A DNA stretch of 64,000 bases from Sulfurovum sp. TSL1. GTDB taxonomy: Bacteria > Campylobacterota > Campylobacteria > Campylobacterales > Sulfurovaceae. Made by a program: the position numbers and the translations under genes. Under the pieces are notes generated by a model. That model was given only the letters and a program-made list of their open reading frames with translations. It was not told the origin of the DNA and ran no database searches. Below are positions 19,286 through 28,795 of the stretch, piece after piece. The stretch is from contig NZ_BPFI01000001.1 in NCBI RefSeq assembly GCF_019972135.1, positions 107,106 through 171,105 of the forward strand. The letters run 5' to 3'. Position 1 is the stretch's first letter; the number at the start of each line of letters is the position of its first letter.

Positions 19286-20218
19286 ATGAAACAAAGTAAA
19301 CGGTACTCTGATTATTTAGATTCAAAAAGAAATATAAGAAAAGAAAAAAACATTTCACCAAAAATTAAAAAATTTAAAGATTATGTAGAAATAATAAAAT
19401 TTTACTTACCTATAATTCTTATAGTTCCACCACTAATTGGTGGAATGTGGCAAACGCTTGAATTAGCTAATATGTCATTATCATTTATCAGATTTTTTTC
19501 TACTACACAGTTATTACCGGATGGTATTTTAGTATTATATATATTACTAGTATTTTTTATAAGTTACAAACTATCTAATAAACTTAGACCTGATAAAATA
19601 AATCTTCAAGATAAAGTATTTATACTTACTAATACTGATCTAACAGATGAAGAGATTAGTAAAAAAATACCTATAGCTCAGGAAAACAAACATTTACTTA
19701 TTTATTTTTTCTTTCTAAATTTCATTTTTGGTTTTTTTAGTTACGGAATATACCCTGAAGTAGAAAAAAATGTTTCTATGTTTATATTAACAGTTTGGTT
19801 AACGGTTTCTTTTATGTTTCTTAAATCAATTTTTGAAACACTCTTTGCAATTTATTTTCTTTATCCTAAACCTATCAATAGTTTTGTAGAAAAAATAACA
19901 AATAGGGACAAGAAAGAAAAGTATAAAAATAAAACGATAGATCATATTTTAGTAATAATTTTTATATTGGTTTTTTTTACTACGATAGGCTTAGTTACTA
20001 AAGCAATATCGGTTTTTCATCACAATTCTATTTTACCAAATGACTTAAAAAATACTACTAATATTCAAGATAAACTAGAAAACAATGATTACAATAAAAG
20101 TAAAATTTTATATCTAAATGACAAGTTTATTTTTATAGAACATACTCAGCATGATAAAAATACTTCGATTGAAGTAATTAAGTTTGATAAACTTTTTGAA
20201 GAACTGAATAATAAGTAG
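19286..20218 (+). CDS. Multi-pass membrane protein of unknown function in the AT-rich patch
   Basis: 310 residues. A basic N-terminus (~40 residues rich in Lys/Arg) is followed by about five membrane helices (for example FYLPIILIVPPLIGGM, GILVLYILLVFFISY, LLIYFFFLNFIFGFF, FILTVWLTVSFMFL, ILVIIFILVFFTTIG). A soluble C-terminus of ~80 residues follows. GAGGG precedes the ATG. Codon use is strongly A/T-biased compared with the flanking housekeeping genes, indicating foreign origin. Family not recognised; membrane effectors of defence systems can look like this, but nothing shows it directly. Confidence 0.6.
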   Translation: MKQSKRYSDYLDSKRNIRKEKNISPKIKKFKDYVEIIKFYLPIILIVPPLIGGMWQTLELANMSLSFIRFFSTTQLLPDGILVLYILLVFFISYKLSNKLRPDKINLQDKVFILTNTDLTDEEISKKIPIAQENKHLLIYFFFLNFIFGFFSYGIYPEVEKNVSMFILTVWLTVSFMFLKSIFETLFAIYFLYPKPINSFVEKITNRDKKEKYKNKTIDHILVIIFILVFFTTIGLVTKAISVFHHNSILPNDLKNTTNIQDKLENNDYNKSKILYLNDKFIFIEHTQHDKNTSIEVIKFDKLFEELNNK

Positions 20219-20810
20219 ATTTGGTGAGTAAAGACTGAATAGAAAAAAGTTCAATAAGTGAAATAAATTCTGTAATGGATTGTCCTATTTTGGCTACAAT
20301 TAAGTATCTAAAAAAGGATGGTGATATGGTAGTTCCATATAATGAAGAAGGTTATACTCTTTTTAGTATTTCTACTGCTGAAATGAATGAGTCTATAAGT
20401 AGGTATCAGAGTAAACTGTTGTTTCAACATCATACAAAAAAGTTTTACCATTTAGTGGATAGATTAACTCGTTCCCACGTTGCACGTGGGAATGCATATG
20501 AAAACACAAACTACCAAAAACACTCAATATCTAAAAGTCCAACTGCCCCTTCATACAGCACTAGAACTAGAGTAACACCAATATGATGGATCATTTCCAC
20601 AGCCAGTACACGAATCTTTTTACTATACTAAAGAGAAGTGACATATGTGGTTGAATAGGGTGGGTAACTCTACCATTGGTACACTTGTTTTATGTTTCAT
20701 CTGATATAGTGCAGAATAAAGATGAAGATTACTCTGTGCAACTCGATGATATAGTAAAATGGTTGTTGTAATTTTCAAATATATGTACGTTTTTTAAATA
20801 AGGAAGATCT
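20219..20810. other. Degraded intergenic stretch with short broken frames
   Basis: About 590 bp at the right edge of the accessory patch. A 103-codon frame at 20275-20586 runs through the REP-like palindrome and has no family pattern. A further short frame ends at about 20770 (...DEDYSVQLDDIVKWLL). They look like pieces of one or more decayed genes. The selO ribosome-binding site (AAGGAAG) is at the right end. Confidence 0.45.
20470..20494. repeat. REP-like palindrome
   Basis: Near-perfect inverted repeat with arms TTCCCACGT and ACGTGGGAA around a 3-nt loop, extendable by one G-T and one C-G pair. The stretch CTCGTTCCCACGTT (20468-20481) is repeated exactly at 62716-62729. The sequence resembles the palindromic REP-type repeats common in many proteobacteria, which are moved by RAYT transposases. 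Confidence 0.65.
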
Positions 20811-22544
20811 ATGAATTCAACAAATAAAACCTCTGTAGAGGTAAAGACGCTAGACGATCTTGCGGCGTTGGCAGATTATTCACTCATGGAGACGCTAAGC
20901 GCTGATCCTGAAGCTACTGCAGACGGTGTTGACCACGCTCCGCGACAAGTCTTCAGCGGACATTTTGTCCCTGTAAAGCCCACACCGATCGAAAACCCTG
21001 TGTACATCGCACACAGTGAGAACTTCTTTCGTGAACTTGGCTTTGATGATAGTTTGGCAACATCAGAGGATTTTATGCGGATGTTCTCCGGCGATACTTC
21101 AAGGCTGCCAGAGCCACTTAAAAAGTTTGGTTGGGCGACAGGCTATGCACTTTCCATCTACGGGTCGGAGTACTACGAGCAGTGTCCATTTCGTACGGGC
21201 AACGGGTATGGTGACGGTCGAGCCGTTTCCATCTTTGAGGGAGTCATCAACGGAAAGCGCTGGGAGATGCAGCTGAAAGGTGGCGGTAGAACGCCATACT
21301 GCCGGGGTGCTGACGGTCGTGCCGTCTTGCGTTCAAGTATCCGTGAGTTTTTAGCACAAGAGCATATGCATGCGCTGGGCGTACCGACATCACGCTCTTT
21401 GACTCTCTACACCTCAAAAACAGAGAAGGTCAAGCGTCCATGGTTTACAAAAGGATCGTACTCAAGAGACCCCGAAGTGATGATCGATGAGGCCGTGGCT
21501 ATCACCACCCGGGTTGCACCTTCGTTTATAAGGGTGGGTCAACTTGAACTTTTCGGTCGCCGTGCTCGTAAAAATGAGCATCCAAAAGCGATGGAGGAGC
21601 TTGAGACAATGGTGCTGCACTTGATCGATCGTGAGTATAGTGAGGTCATCGATGCGCATCTGCCTACGCAGGAAAAAGTACTTGTACTTGCACGCGAGTT
21701 TCGAAAACGCCTCACCTCGCTGGTGGCAAACTGGATACGCGTGGGCTACTGCCAGGGGAATTTCAACAGCGACAACTGTGCCGCAGGCGGCTTCACCCTT
21801 GATTACGGACCATTTGGGTTTATAGATATGTTTGACCCGAGATATCAGCCGTGGACGGGTGGCGGCGTGCACTTTTCATTTCTCAATCAACCTCAAGCTG
21901 CCGAGCGTAACTTTCATATGTTCTGCATGGCGTTAAAACCGCTACTGGAGTCAGATCAGGATGCTCTGGACCAGTTGGATGAGATAAGACAGGGCTTCCC
22001 TAAAGTCATGCAGGGGGAAATGATCAAGATGTGGGCTTCCAAGCTTGGACTACAAACGTTTAATGCCGCACTCTTCAATGAACTTGTCACGCTTATGGTA
22101 GAAACCTCTGTTGACTACACGATCTTCTTTCGCGAGCTCTCTACGGTACCGGAGGATATCGCTCCGCTGACTAAAAGCTTTTACGGGGACGCAGTACTCA
22201 ATGAAAAGATCTTAAACAGATGGACAGAGTGGCTGGAGAAATGGAGATCACTTGTCCATACGACAAACTCTGCGGACATCAATGCTACTTCGGCTGAATC
22301 CCGTGAAAAGCTTTCTAACCAAATGAAAAGTATAAACCCAAAATACACCTTGCGAGAGTGGTTCCTTGTCCCTGCCTATAAACAAGCTACCAATGGAGAC
22401 TATACCCTTATTAAAGAGTTACAGGAAGTGATGACACACCCCTATGCCGAGCAATCTAAAGCAATAGAGGAGAAATACTACAGAGAAAAGCCTTCCGAGT
22501 TCTTTGAAATCGCCGGTATATCCCATGTTACCTGTTCATCGTGA
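20811..22544 (+). CDS. selO: Protein adenylyltransferase SelO (YdiU/UPF0061)
   Basis: A 577-residue pseudokinase that transfers AMP to Ser/Thr/Tyr of target proteins, linked to redox stress. Family motifs include [51 protein letters not shown], the active-site stretch [19 protein letters not shown] (Asn and Asp metal ligands) and [12 protein letters not shown]. It ends in CSS, the position that holds selenocysteine in animal SelO. Higher GC than the patch before it. Start ATG has AAGGAAG 6-7 bp upstream. Confidence 0.95.
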   Translation: MNSTNKTSVEVKTLDDLAALADYSLMETLSADPEATADGVDHAPRQVFSGHFVPVKPTPIENPVYIAHSENFFRELGFDDSLATSEDFMRMFSGDTSRLPEPLKKFGWATGYALSIYGSEYYEQCPFRTGNGYGDGRAVSIFEGVINGKRWEMQLKGGGRTPYCRGADGRAVLRSSIREFLAQEHMHALGVPTSRSLTLYTSKTEKVKRPWFTKGSYSRDPEVMIDEAVAITTRVAPSFIRVGQLELFGRRARKNEHPKAMEELETMVLHLIDREYSEVIDAHLPTQEKVLVLAREFRKRLTSLVANWIRVGYCQGNFNSDNCAAGGFTLDYGPFGFIDMFDPRYQPWTGGGVHFSFLNQPQAAERNFHMFCMALKPLLESDQDALDQLDEIRQGFPKVMQGEMIKMWASKLGLQTFNAALFNELVTLMVETSVDYTIFFRELSTVPEDIAPLTKSFYGDAVLNEKILNRWTEWLEKWRSLVHTTNSADINATSAESREKLSNQMKSINPKYTLREWFLVPAYKQATNGDYTLIKELQEVMTHPYAEQSKAIEEKYYREKPSEFFEIAGISHVTCSS

Positions 22545-22600
22545 TCTTCGATGGACTATTGCATGAGTCCAGTGTCTGTGTCTCAAGGTATGGAATGAGA

Positions 22601-23482
22601 CTAAGCGTTACTGATACGAAATGCTTTTGGGCTTTGCCCCATTTTCAGTTTAAAGAATTTGGTAAACTGGGAGGCATCCTGAAAGTTGAGGGTCAGGGCA
22701 ATCTCATAGATCGTTTTGTCTGTAAAAACCAAAAGATACTCGGCTTCCTTAATAATGCGCTTGTGGATGAAATGTAACGCACTTTTTCCCAGTTTTTCTT
22801 TGACCGTTTCACTCAAATATTTTGGGGTCAGGTCTAATAAGGATGCATAATCACTGACATGTTTCATACTTTTGAAATGCTCTTCGAGCAGAGAGAGAAA
22901 CTGGCTGCAGATGACATCAGCTCTTGTTTTATGTGTATCATTTTTTATTTCCAGTTTCTCTCTTTTTAAGATCAGGAGCAGCTGATTTAATAGATATTTT
23001 GCATAGAGATATTTATCTTCATTGTCCTTTTTCAGTTCACTTTCGATCTCTTCAAAGATATCTTTGACTTTCGTAAAGAGTGAGGGCTCCAGATCAACAC
23101 TTTCAAGATGTCTGTTGTGGAAAGACAAAAGCTCTGTCTCTTGGGAGAAATACTTTTCAAACAGAATGACATAATATTCTGTCTTGTCAAATGTATCTTT
23201 AAAGGAGTGGATGCTCTCTGGCGGCAGAAGGTGCAAAGAGTGTGCATTGATCGTATATTCGAACTGATTGACATACCGGATGGAACCACCTGTTAAACAA
23301 AAGACCATCGTATAAAAATCACATCGAACGGGTACACCCTCTTTTTTCTGGCTATTACTCTGGAGTATGACAATGTCATGGGGTCGGAAATCATTGGAGA
23401 GAACGTTCATACCGAATTTCGGTTCTTTCACATGTATTTGATTATAAAGTTCCAGTGTTTGAGACATTGACAAGAGTTCCAT
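22601..23482 (-). CDS. AraC-family transcriptional regulator
   Basis: 293 residues with an N-terminal cupin-like ligand-binding half (MVFCLTGGSIRYVNQFEY, HLLPPESIHSF) and a C-terminal double helix-turn-helix. The latter shows HVSDYASLLDLTPKYLSETVKEKLGKSA and EIALTLNFQDASQFTKFFKLKMGQSPKAFR, the AraC signature. It is divergent from the SDR-RND efflux genes and is the obvious candidate regulator of them. The start may be this ATG or one five codons later. Confidence 0.92.
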   Translation of the reverse strand: MELLSMSQTLELYNQIHVKEPKFGMNVLSNDFRPHDIVILQSNSQKKEGVPVRCDFYTMVFCLTGGSIRYVNQFEYTINAHSLHLLPPESIHSFKDTFDKTEYYVILFEKYFSQETELLSFHNRHLESVDLEPSLFTKVKDIFEEIESELKKDNEDKYLYAKYLLNQLLLILKREKLEIKNDTHKTRADVICSQFLSLLEEHFKSMKHVSDYASLLDLTPKYLSETVKEKLGKSALHFIHKRIIKEAEYLLVFTDKTIYEIALTLNFQDASQFTKFFKLKMGQSPKAFRISNA

Positions 23483-23700
23483 GCTAACCTCTGACTATAC
23501 ATTTTTTACTATTTTAATACAAATATTCTCTTTTTACGTATTTTTATCCATAAATTTGAAAAAAACTCTATATTATACCTGTATATTGGCGGTTTATTTT
23601 TTTATAATAGGTAAAATTGACAATTAATAAGCGTTTTTACTCTTACAAAAACATTTCATATCCGTTACAATCATGGCAATAAATTAGCATGAAAGGACGT

Positions 23701-24447
23701 ATGATGTCAAAAAAGAATGTATTGATCACAGGCGGAGCAAGAGGAATTGGAGCTGCAACTGCAAAGGCACTGGCGGCGAATGGCCATAGAGTATTTATCA
23801 ACTATGTCAACAGTACCCAAGTGGCGAATGACTTGGCGACAGAGATCAACAGTGAAGGTGGAGAAGCCTATACGATTCAAGCCGATGTCAGGGACGAATC
23901 TCAGATCAAAGCAATGTTTGAAGAAGTGAAGAACCAACATGGCGGGGTTGATATCCTTGTTTCCAATGCCAATATGAATTTTACGCCAAAGCCTTTTGTC
24001 GAACAGACCTGGGGTGAATTTTCACAAAAACTTAATGATGAAATGCGTGCATCTTATCTTTGTGCACAGTTTGCAGCAGCTTCCATGGTAGAAAAGAAGT
24101 TTGGTCGTCTGATCTTTATCTCCAGTACGCTCTCAGAGAGCCCAATGCCTAGTTTCATTGCCCATGGTTCTGCCAAAGGCGCACTTGATTCTTTCAGTAA
24201 GTATCTGGCACAAGAGTTAGGCGCGTATGGGATCACTTCCAATATCGTAGCACCCGGACTGGTATTAACCGATGCAACCGCAGGCGCTCCTGATGAATTT
24301 AAAGAGTTTATTCGGTCCACGACACCAACACAGACCATTTCAAACCCTGAGGATGTTGCCAATGCAGTGAGTTTCTTGGCAAGAGAAGAGAGTGGACAGA
24401 TCACCGGGAGCTATCTGCCTGTCAGTGGTGGGGCCTATCTTTCGTAG
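23701..24447 (+). CDS. Short-chain dehydrogenase/reductase (FabG-like)
   Basis: 248 residues with the NAD(P)-binding TGGARGIGAATAKAL and the NNAG-equivalent SNANMNF. The catalytic Ser is in IFISSTLSES. In the usual YxxxK position the sequence reads HGSAKGALDSF, where Tyr is replaced by His, so activity is uncertain. The end VSGGAYLS is typical. The start at 23701 is chosen because AAAGGA sits just before it; an ATG four codons upstream would place that site inside the gene. It lies 89 bp before the RND genes and may detoxify or modify a compound handled by the pump. Confidence 0.88.
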   Translation: MMSKKNVLITGGARGIGAATAKALAANGHRVFINYVNSTQVANDLATEINSEGGEAYTIQADVRDESQIKAMFEEVKNQHGGVDILVSNANMNFTPKPFVEQTWGEFSQKLNDEMRASYLCAQFAAASMVEKKFGRLIFISSTLSESPMPSFIAHGSAKGALDSFSKYLAQELGAYGITSNIVAPGLVLTDATAGAPDEFKEFIRSTTPTQTISNPEDVANAVSFLAREESGQITGSYLPVSGGAYLS

Positions 24448-24536
24448 AGATTCCTGGGAAAACCATTTTTCATCATGCAGGGTGTCAGTATAGACTGAAA
24501 CTTATGACATAACATATATCAAAGGAGAACCATTTT

Positions 24537-25664
24537 ATGAGAATGGATATAAGAAATCTTTTCGTCACTACTTTAATTCTGTGTGCCTCTTCTGCTGCGT
24601 TACTGGCAGAAGCACCCAAACCAACGCAGAAGATGGCTTTGCCAAAAGTCGACGTCTTTAATGTACGTCTCACTGCAGAGCTTCCCCTTGAACTGGAATA
24701 TCCCGCACGGCTTAAGAGTGTACAAAGCGCTATGGTCGTTGCCCGTGTGACAGGTGTACTTGAGCAGAAGCATTACACCGAAGGGGCCTATGTCGAAAAA
24801 GGTACGCTTCTGTACAGCATCGAACCGGATATCTATCAAGCGGTGGTCCATGAACGCAAAGCGGAACATGCCGTTGCAAAGGCAGTTTTTATCAATGCGG
24901 AACGTGATTGGAAACGTGTGAAAGGACTTTTTAAAGACAATGCATTGAGCAGGAAAGAGTATGATGCGGCTTTAGCCGTTTTTGAACGTTCTAAAGCAGA
25001 ACTTGCGTCTGCGAAGGCCCAACTGGAATCCGCCGAGATAGACTTGGGATATACAGAAGTAGAAGCACCTTTTAGTGGCATTATCGGGAAGAAAGAAACG
25101 GATATAGGCAATGTGGTTGAACCGGGTACGCCATTGGTAAGTATTACCCAGACCGATCCGGTATATGCTGAATTTTCCATTCCCGACACAGACTTTTTCA
25201 AGATCAACAAGGTACTTGGCAATGGCCGCTGGGCTGAGGATGGAGAGTTAAACGTTTCTATCAGTGTCGACGGGATCACTGCGGGGGGAACCATCAATTA
25301 TATCGCTCCGGAAATTAATGAAAAAACAGCCAGTATCGAAGCGCGTGCGGCATTTGGCAACAGTCACAGATCTCTGATGCCTGGAGGTTTCGGACGATTG
25401 AAGATCATGGGCCTTAAACGCACCAACGTGCTGATGGTACCGCAAAAAGCAGTACTGCAAAACCCTAAGGGCACCATCGTGTTCATCTTGGAGAAGGGAA
25501 AAGTGGCTGTACGTCCTGTAACATTGAATGGGACTGAAGGTGAAAACTATATCGTTGAGGGGCCTCTTAAAGCCGGTGATCAGGTGATCGTCAACAATTT
25601 CTTCCACATCAAGCCCGGTATGGACGTTGCTGTGGATAAAACGATCAATGCCGACGGGGAATAA
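24537..25664 (+). CDS. RND efflux periplasmic adaptor subunit (AcrA/MexA type)
   Basis: 375 residues with a signal peptide (ILCASSAALLAEA), then the split lipoyl/barrel-sandwich halves (ARVTGVLEQKHYTEGAYVEKG and EVEAPFSGIIGKKETDIGNVV). The alpha-helical hairpin lies between them (~95-165), followed by the beta-barrel and a membrane-proximal domain ending LKAGDQVIVNNFFHIKPGM. It bridges the inner-membrane pump and the outer-membrane channel. AGGAG lies upstream of the chosen ATG. First gene of the three-gene pump operon; 2 bp before the permease gene. GC-rich relative to the chromosome. Confidence 0.95.
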   Translation: MRMDIRNLFVTTLILCASSAALLAEAPKPTQKMALPKVDVFNVRLTAELPLELEYPARLKSVQSAMVVARVTGVLEQKHYTEGAYVEKGTLLYSIEPDIYQAVVHERKAEHAVAKAVFINAERDWKRVKGLFKDNALSRKEYDAALAVFERSKAELASAKAQLESAEIDLGYTEVEAPFSGIIGKKETDIGNVVEPGTPLVSITQTDPVYAEFSIPDTDFFKINKVLGNGRWAEDGELNVSISVDGITAGGTINYIAPEINEKTASIEARAAFGNSHRSLMPGGFGRLKIMGLKRTNVLMVPQKAVLQNPKGTIVFILEKGKVAVRPVTLNGTEGENYIVEGPLKAGDQVIVNNFFHIKPGMDVAVDKTINADGE

Positions 25665-25666
25665 AT

Positions 25667-28600
25667 ATGCTGTCAAAGTTTTTTATTAGCCGTCCTATCT
25701 TCGCATCTGTTCTGTCGATCATCGTTCTGCTCTCGGGTATGATCGCGATCAAGGGATTGCCTATCCAGGAGTACCCAAGTATCGTTCCTCCGCAGATCAC
25801 TGTAGAGGCGACCTATCCGGGTGCGGATGCAGAGACACTGGCCAAGACTGTAGCTGCACCGCTTGAAGAAGCGATCAACGGTGCCAAAAACATGATCTAC
25901 ATGACATCAACGGCATCGCCGAGCGGTATCCTCAGAATGAGCGTTACTTTCGAGACAGGGACCAATCCTGCGGATGCCAATGTGGATGTCAGTAACCGTG
26001 TCCAGGTCGCTTTGAACAAACTGCCAGAAGCCGTGCGTCGGCAGGGAGTGAGTATCCGCGAACGCTCTCCTGACATGCTGCGTGTGATCGCTTTTACCTC
26101 TGAGGGACGGAAGCATGATTCGCTATGGCTCAACAACTACACATTGATCAACGTACTTGATGATATCAAGCGTATCAGCGGGGTGGGTGACGCTTTTCTT
26201 TTCGGAAGCAAAGAGTATGCCATCCGTGTCTGGATAAAACCTGATGCGCTCGCTGCCTATGATCTGACCGTCAATGACATTATCAGTGCGATATCTTCGC
26301 AAAACGTGCAGATCGGGGCAGGGCAGATCGGTGATAAACCTTCAGCAGACAAACAGGTCTTCACCTATACGGTGACAACAGAGGGACGTCTCCAAACCAC
26401 AGAGGAGTTCGGCAATATCATCATCCGCTCCAATCCGGACGGGTCTGCACTGCACCTGAAGGATGTTGCAGGGGTGGAACTGGGAGCAGAACGGTATATG
26501 CTCAACGCGATCTATAACAAGGAACCTATGGCAGTAGCCGGGATCTTTTTGGCCCCTGGCGCCAATGCGCTGGAGGTCTCTGAAGCCCTGGACAAGGTAC
26601 TTGAAAAAGCCGCTGAGAAATATCCTGAAGATATGCGCCAACACACCTTATATGATACGACGAAGTTCGTCAAGGCTTCTATCGAAGAAGTACTAAAAAC
26701 CTTGGCCGAAGCGATCTTTCTGGTCATCGTGATCATCTACTTTTTTCTGGGGAACTTCCGGGCGACGATCATCCCGGTACTGGCGATACCTGTTTCCATC
26801 GTCGGTGCTTTTGCAGGACTCTATATCGCAGGCTACTCCATTAATCTTCTGACGCTTTTTGCGTTGATCCTGGCCATCGGACTGGTAGTGGATGATGCCA
26901 TCGTCGTGATCGAAAACGTCGAGCGTATCCTCCGTGAACGTGAAGGCATCACGGTCAAAGAAGCGACCATCGAAGCGATGCGTGAAATCACCGGTCCGGT
27001 CATTGCCATCGTTCTGGTACTCTCGGCCGTATTTATCCCGACTGCATTAGTGGGAGGCTTTAGCGGACTGATGTACCAGCAGTTTGCGATGACGATCGTG
27101 ATCTCCGTTGTGATCTCCGGTATCGTTGCATTGACACTCACTCCGGCATTGTGTGCAGTCTTCTTGCGTGAAGATGAAAGCGAACCCTTCTGGTTGGTGC
27201 GCAAGTTCAACGCCTTTTTCGAACGGATCACCCGTGGGTTTACCGCTGGAGTACGTAAGGTATTGCGTTATGCCATGTTGAATGTTCTGATCTTCGGTGT
27301 CATGATCGGTGCGGCGGTCTGGACCTTGCAGAAGCTTCCCACCAGCCTTGTTCCAGGAGAGGACAAAGGGGTGATCATGGTGCTTTCTTACCTGATGCCG
27401 GGCGCTTCACTTGAACGCACGACCGAAGTGATGCATGAGGTGACCGATACGATCGCCAAACACCCTGATACAGCCGACTTTGGAGGTATGGCCGGGATCG
27501 ATCTGGTGACCTTTGCCTTCAAATCCGATGCGGGTATCGGATTTACGCACCTCAAGGACTGGTCAGAGCGTCCGGGTGCACAGCAAAGTGCTGATGCGAT
27601 CTCGGGCGCTTTGATGGGACAGCTCTCTCAGAACAAAGAAGCGTTTGTACTTGCGGTAAATCCCCCTCCGATCCGTGGTATGAGTACAACGGGCGGCTTT
27701 GAGATGTATGTACAGGACAGAACCGGAGGAGATATAGCGAAGCTCGACGGTTATATTAAAGAGATCGTTCAAAAAGCCAACGCACGGCCTGAGCTTAGTA
27801 TGGTGCGGTCAACCCTTCAAACGGGAGTACCGCAGTACCGTCTGACGATCGACCGTGACAAGGCAAAGGCATACGGTGTGGAGATCGACGATATTTATAC
27901 GACTTTGGGAACGACGTTCGGTACCGGTTATGTCAATGATTTCAACCTCTACGGTCGGGTCTACCATGTCAATGTCCAGGTCGACTCGAAGTTTCGTGAC
28001 AATGTCGAGGATTACCGTTATATCTTCGTACGGTCCGACACAGGAGATATGATACCCGTCAGTTCTCTGATCAAAGCTGAACGTATTGTCGGTCCAAGCG
28101 TGATCCAACGGTTCAATATGTTCACGGCCGGCCAAATTTCCGGGCAGCCTTCACCGGGCTACAGTTCCGGGGACGCCATGCGTGTCATCCAGGAGGTGTC
28201 GGAAGAGGTGCTTCCCGAGGGATATACGACAGCGTGGGCCGGTACAGCCTATCAGGAACAGAAAGTCGCCGAAAAAGGCAATAATACCTTTGTCTTTGCG
28301 ATCCTCTTCACTTTCCTGGTCCTTGCGGCCCTGTATGAGAGCTGGACGATACCGTTTTCAGTCCTGATGACCGTACCTTTTGCTCTTTTGGGAGCAGCAC
28401 TGGGTGTGATGATGCGGGGACTTGAGAATGATATCTATTTCCAGGTCGGGCTTATTACACTGGTCGGGCTTGCGGCGAAAAACGCCATTCTTATCGTCGA
28501 GTTTGCCCAGCAGAAATTGCGTGAAGGGATGTCGCTTTATGATGCGACCGTTGCAGGAGCACGGATCCGTTTCAGACCGATCGTGATGACCTCTTTGGCA

Positions 28601-28795
28601 TTTATCGGTGGTACTTTACCTTTGGCACTGAGTAGCGGAGCCGGAGCCAACAGCCGACATATCATCGGTACGACTGTGGTCAGCGGTATGGTTGTTCTGA
28701 CCATTGTTGCGGTGTTCTTTATACCGCTCTTCTACTATTTGATCATGCGAGGGAAAGAGAGATTTTCCAAGAAAGGAGTGGCAGATGAAAACTAA
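25667..28795 (+). CDS. RND multidrug efflux permease (HAE1, AcrB/MexB type)
   Basis: A 1042-residue inner-membrane proton-driven exporter. The N-terminus MLSKFFISRPIFASVLSI and the pore helix start PIQEYPSIVPPQITV are typical. The proton relay carries Asp-Asp in FALILAIGLVVDDAIVVIEN (about residue 405), and the second membrane bundle includes LVGLAAKNAILIVEFAQ. Two large periplasmic loops and twelve membrane helices match the family. Length is standard. It starts 2 bp after the adaptor gene and overlaps the outer-membrane gene by 11 bp. Confidence 0.97.
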   Translation: MLSKFFISRPIFASVLSIIVLLSGMIAIKGLPIQEYPSIVPPQITVEATYPGADAETLAKTVAAPLEEAINGAKNMIYMTSTASPSGILRMSVTFETGTNPADANVDVSNRVQVALNKLPEAVRRQGVSIRERSPDMLRVIAFTSEGRKHDSLWLNNYTLINVLDDIKRISGVGDAFLFGSKEYAIRVWIKPDALAAYDLTVNDIISAISSQNVQIGAGQIGDKPSADKQVFTYTVTTEGRLQTTEEFGNIIIRSNPDGSALHLKDVAGVELGAERYMLNAIYNKEPMAVAGIFLAPGANALEVSEALDKVLEKAAEKYPEDMRQHTLYDTTKFVKASIEEVLKTLAEAIFLVIVIIYFFLGNFRATIIPVLAIPVSIVGAFAGLYIAGYSINLLTLFALILAIGLVVDDAIVVIENVERILREREGITVKEATIEAMREITGPVIAIVLVLSAVFIPTALVGGFSGLMYQQFAMTIVISVVISGIVALTLTPALCAVFLREDESEPFWLVRKFNAFFERITRGFTAGVRKVLRYAMLNVLIFGVMIGAAVWTLQKLPTSLVPGEDKGVIMVLSYLMPGASLERTTEVMHEVTDTIAKHPDTADFGGMAGIDLVTFAFKSDAGIGFTHLKDWSERPGAQQSADAISGALMGQLSQNKEAFVLAVNPPPIRGMSTTGGFEMYVQDRTGGDIAKLDGYIKEIVQKANARPELSMVRSTLQTGVPQYRLTIDRDKAKAYGVEIDDIYTTLGTTFGTGYVNDFNLYGRVYHVNVQVDSKFRDNVEDYRYIFVRSDTGDMIPVSSLIKAERIVGPSVIQRFNMFTAGQISGQPSPGYSSGDAMRVIQEVSEEVLPEGYTTAWAGTAYQEQKVAEKGNNTFVFAILFTFLVLAALYESWTIPFSVLMTVPFALLGAALGVMMRGLENDIYFQVGLITLVGLAAKNAILIVEFAQQKLREGMSLYDATVAGARIRFRPIVMTSLAFIGGTLPLALSSGAGANSRHIIGTTVVSGMVVLTIVAVFFIPLFYYLIMRGKERFSKKGVADEN

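Noticed and set aside
20275-20586. 103-codon open frame in the intergenic region before selO
   Set aside because: It crosses the REP-like palindrome, has no ribosome-binding site or family pattern and sits in evidently degraded DNA.
22541-22777. 78-codon plus-strand frame after selO
   Set aside because: It lies antisense to the 3' part of the AraC regulator and reads as its shadow.
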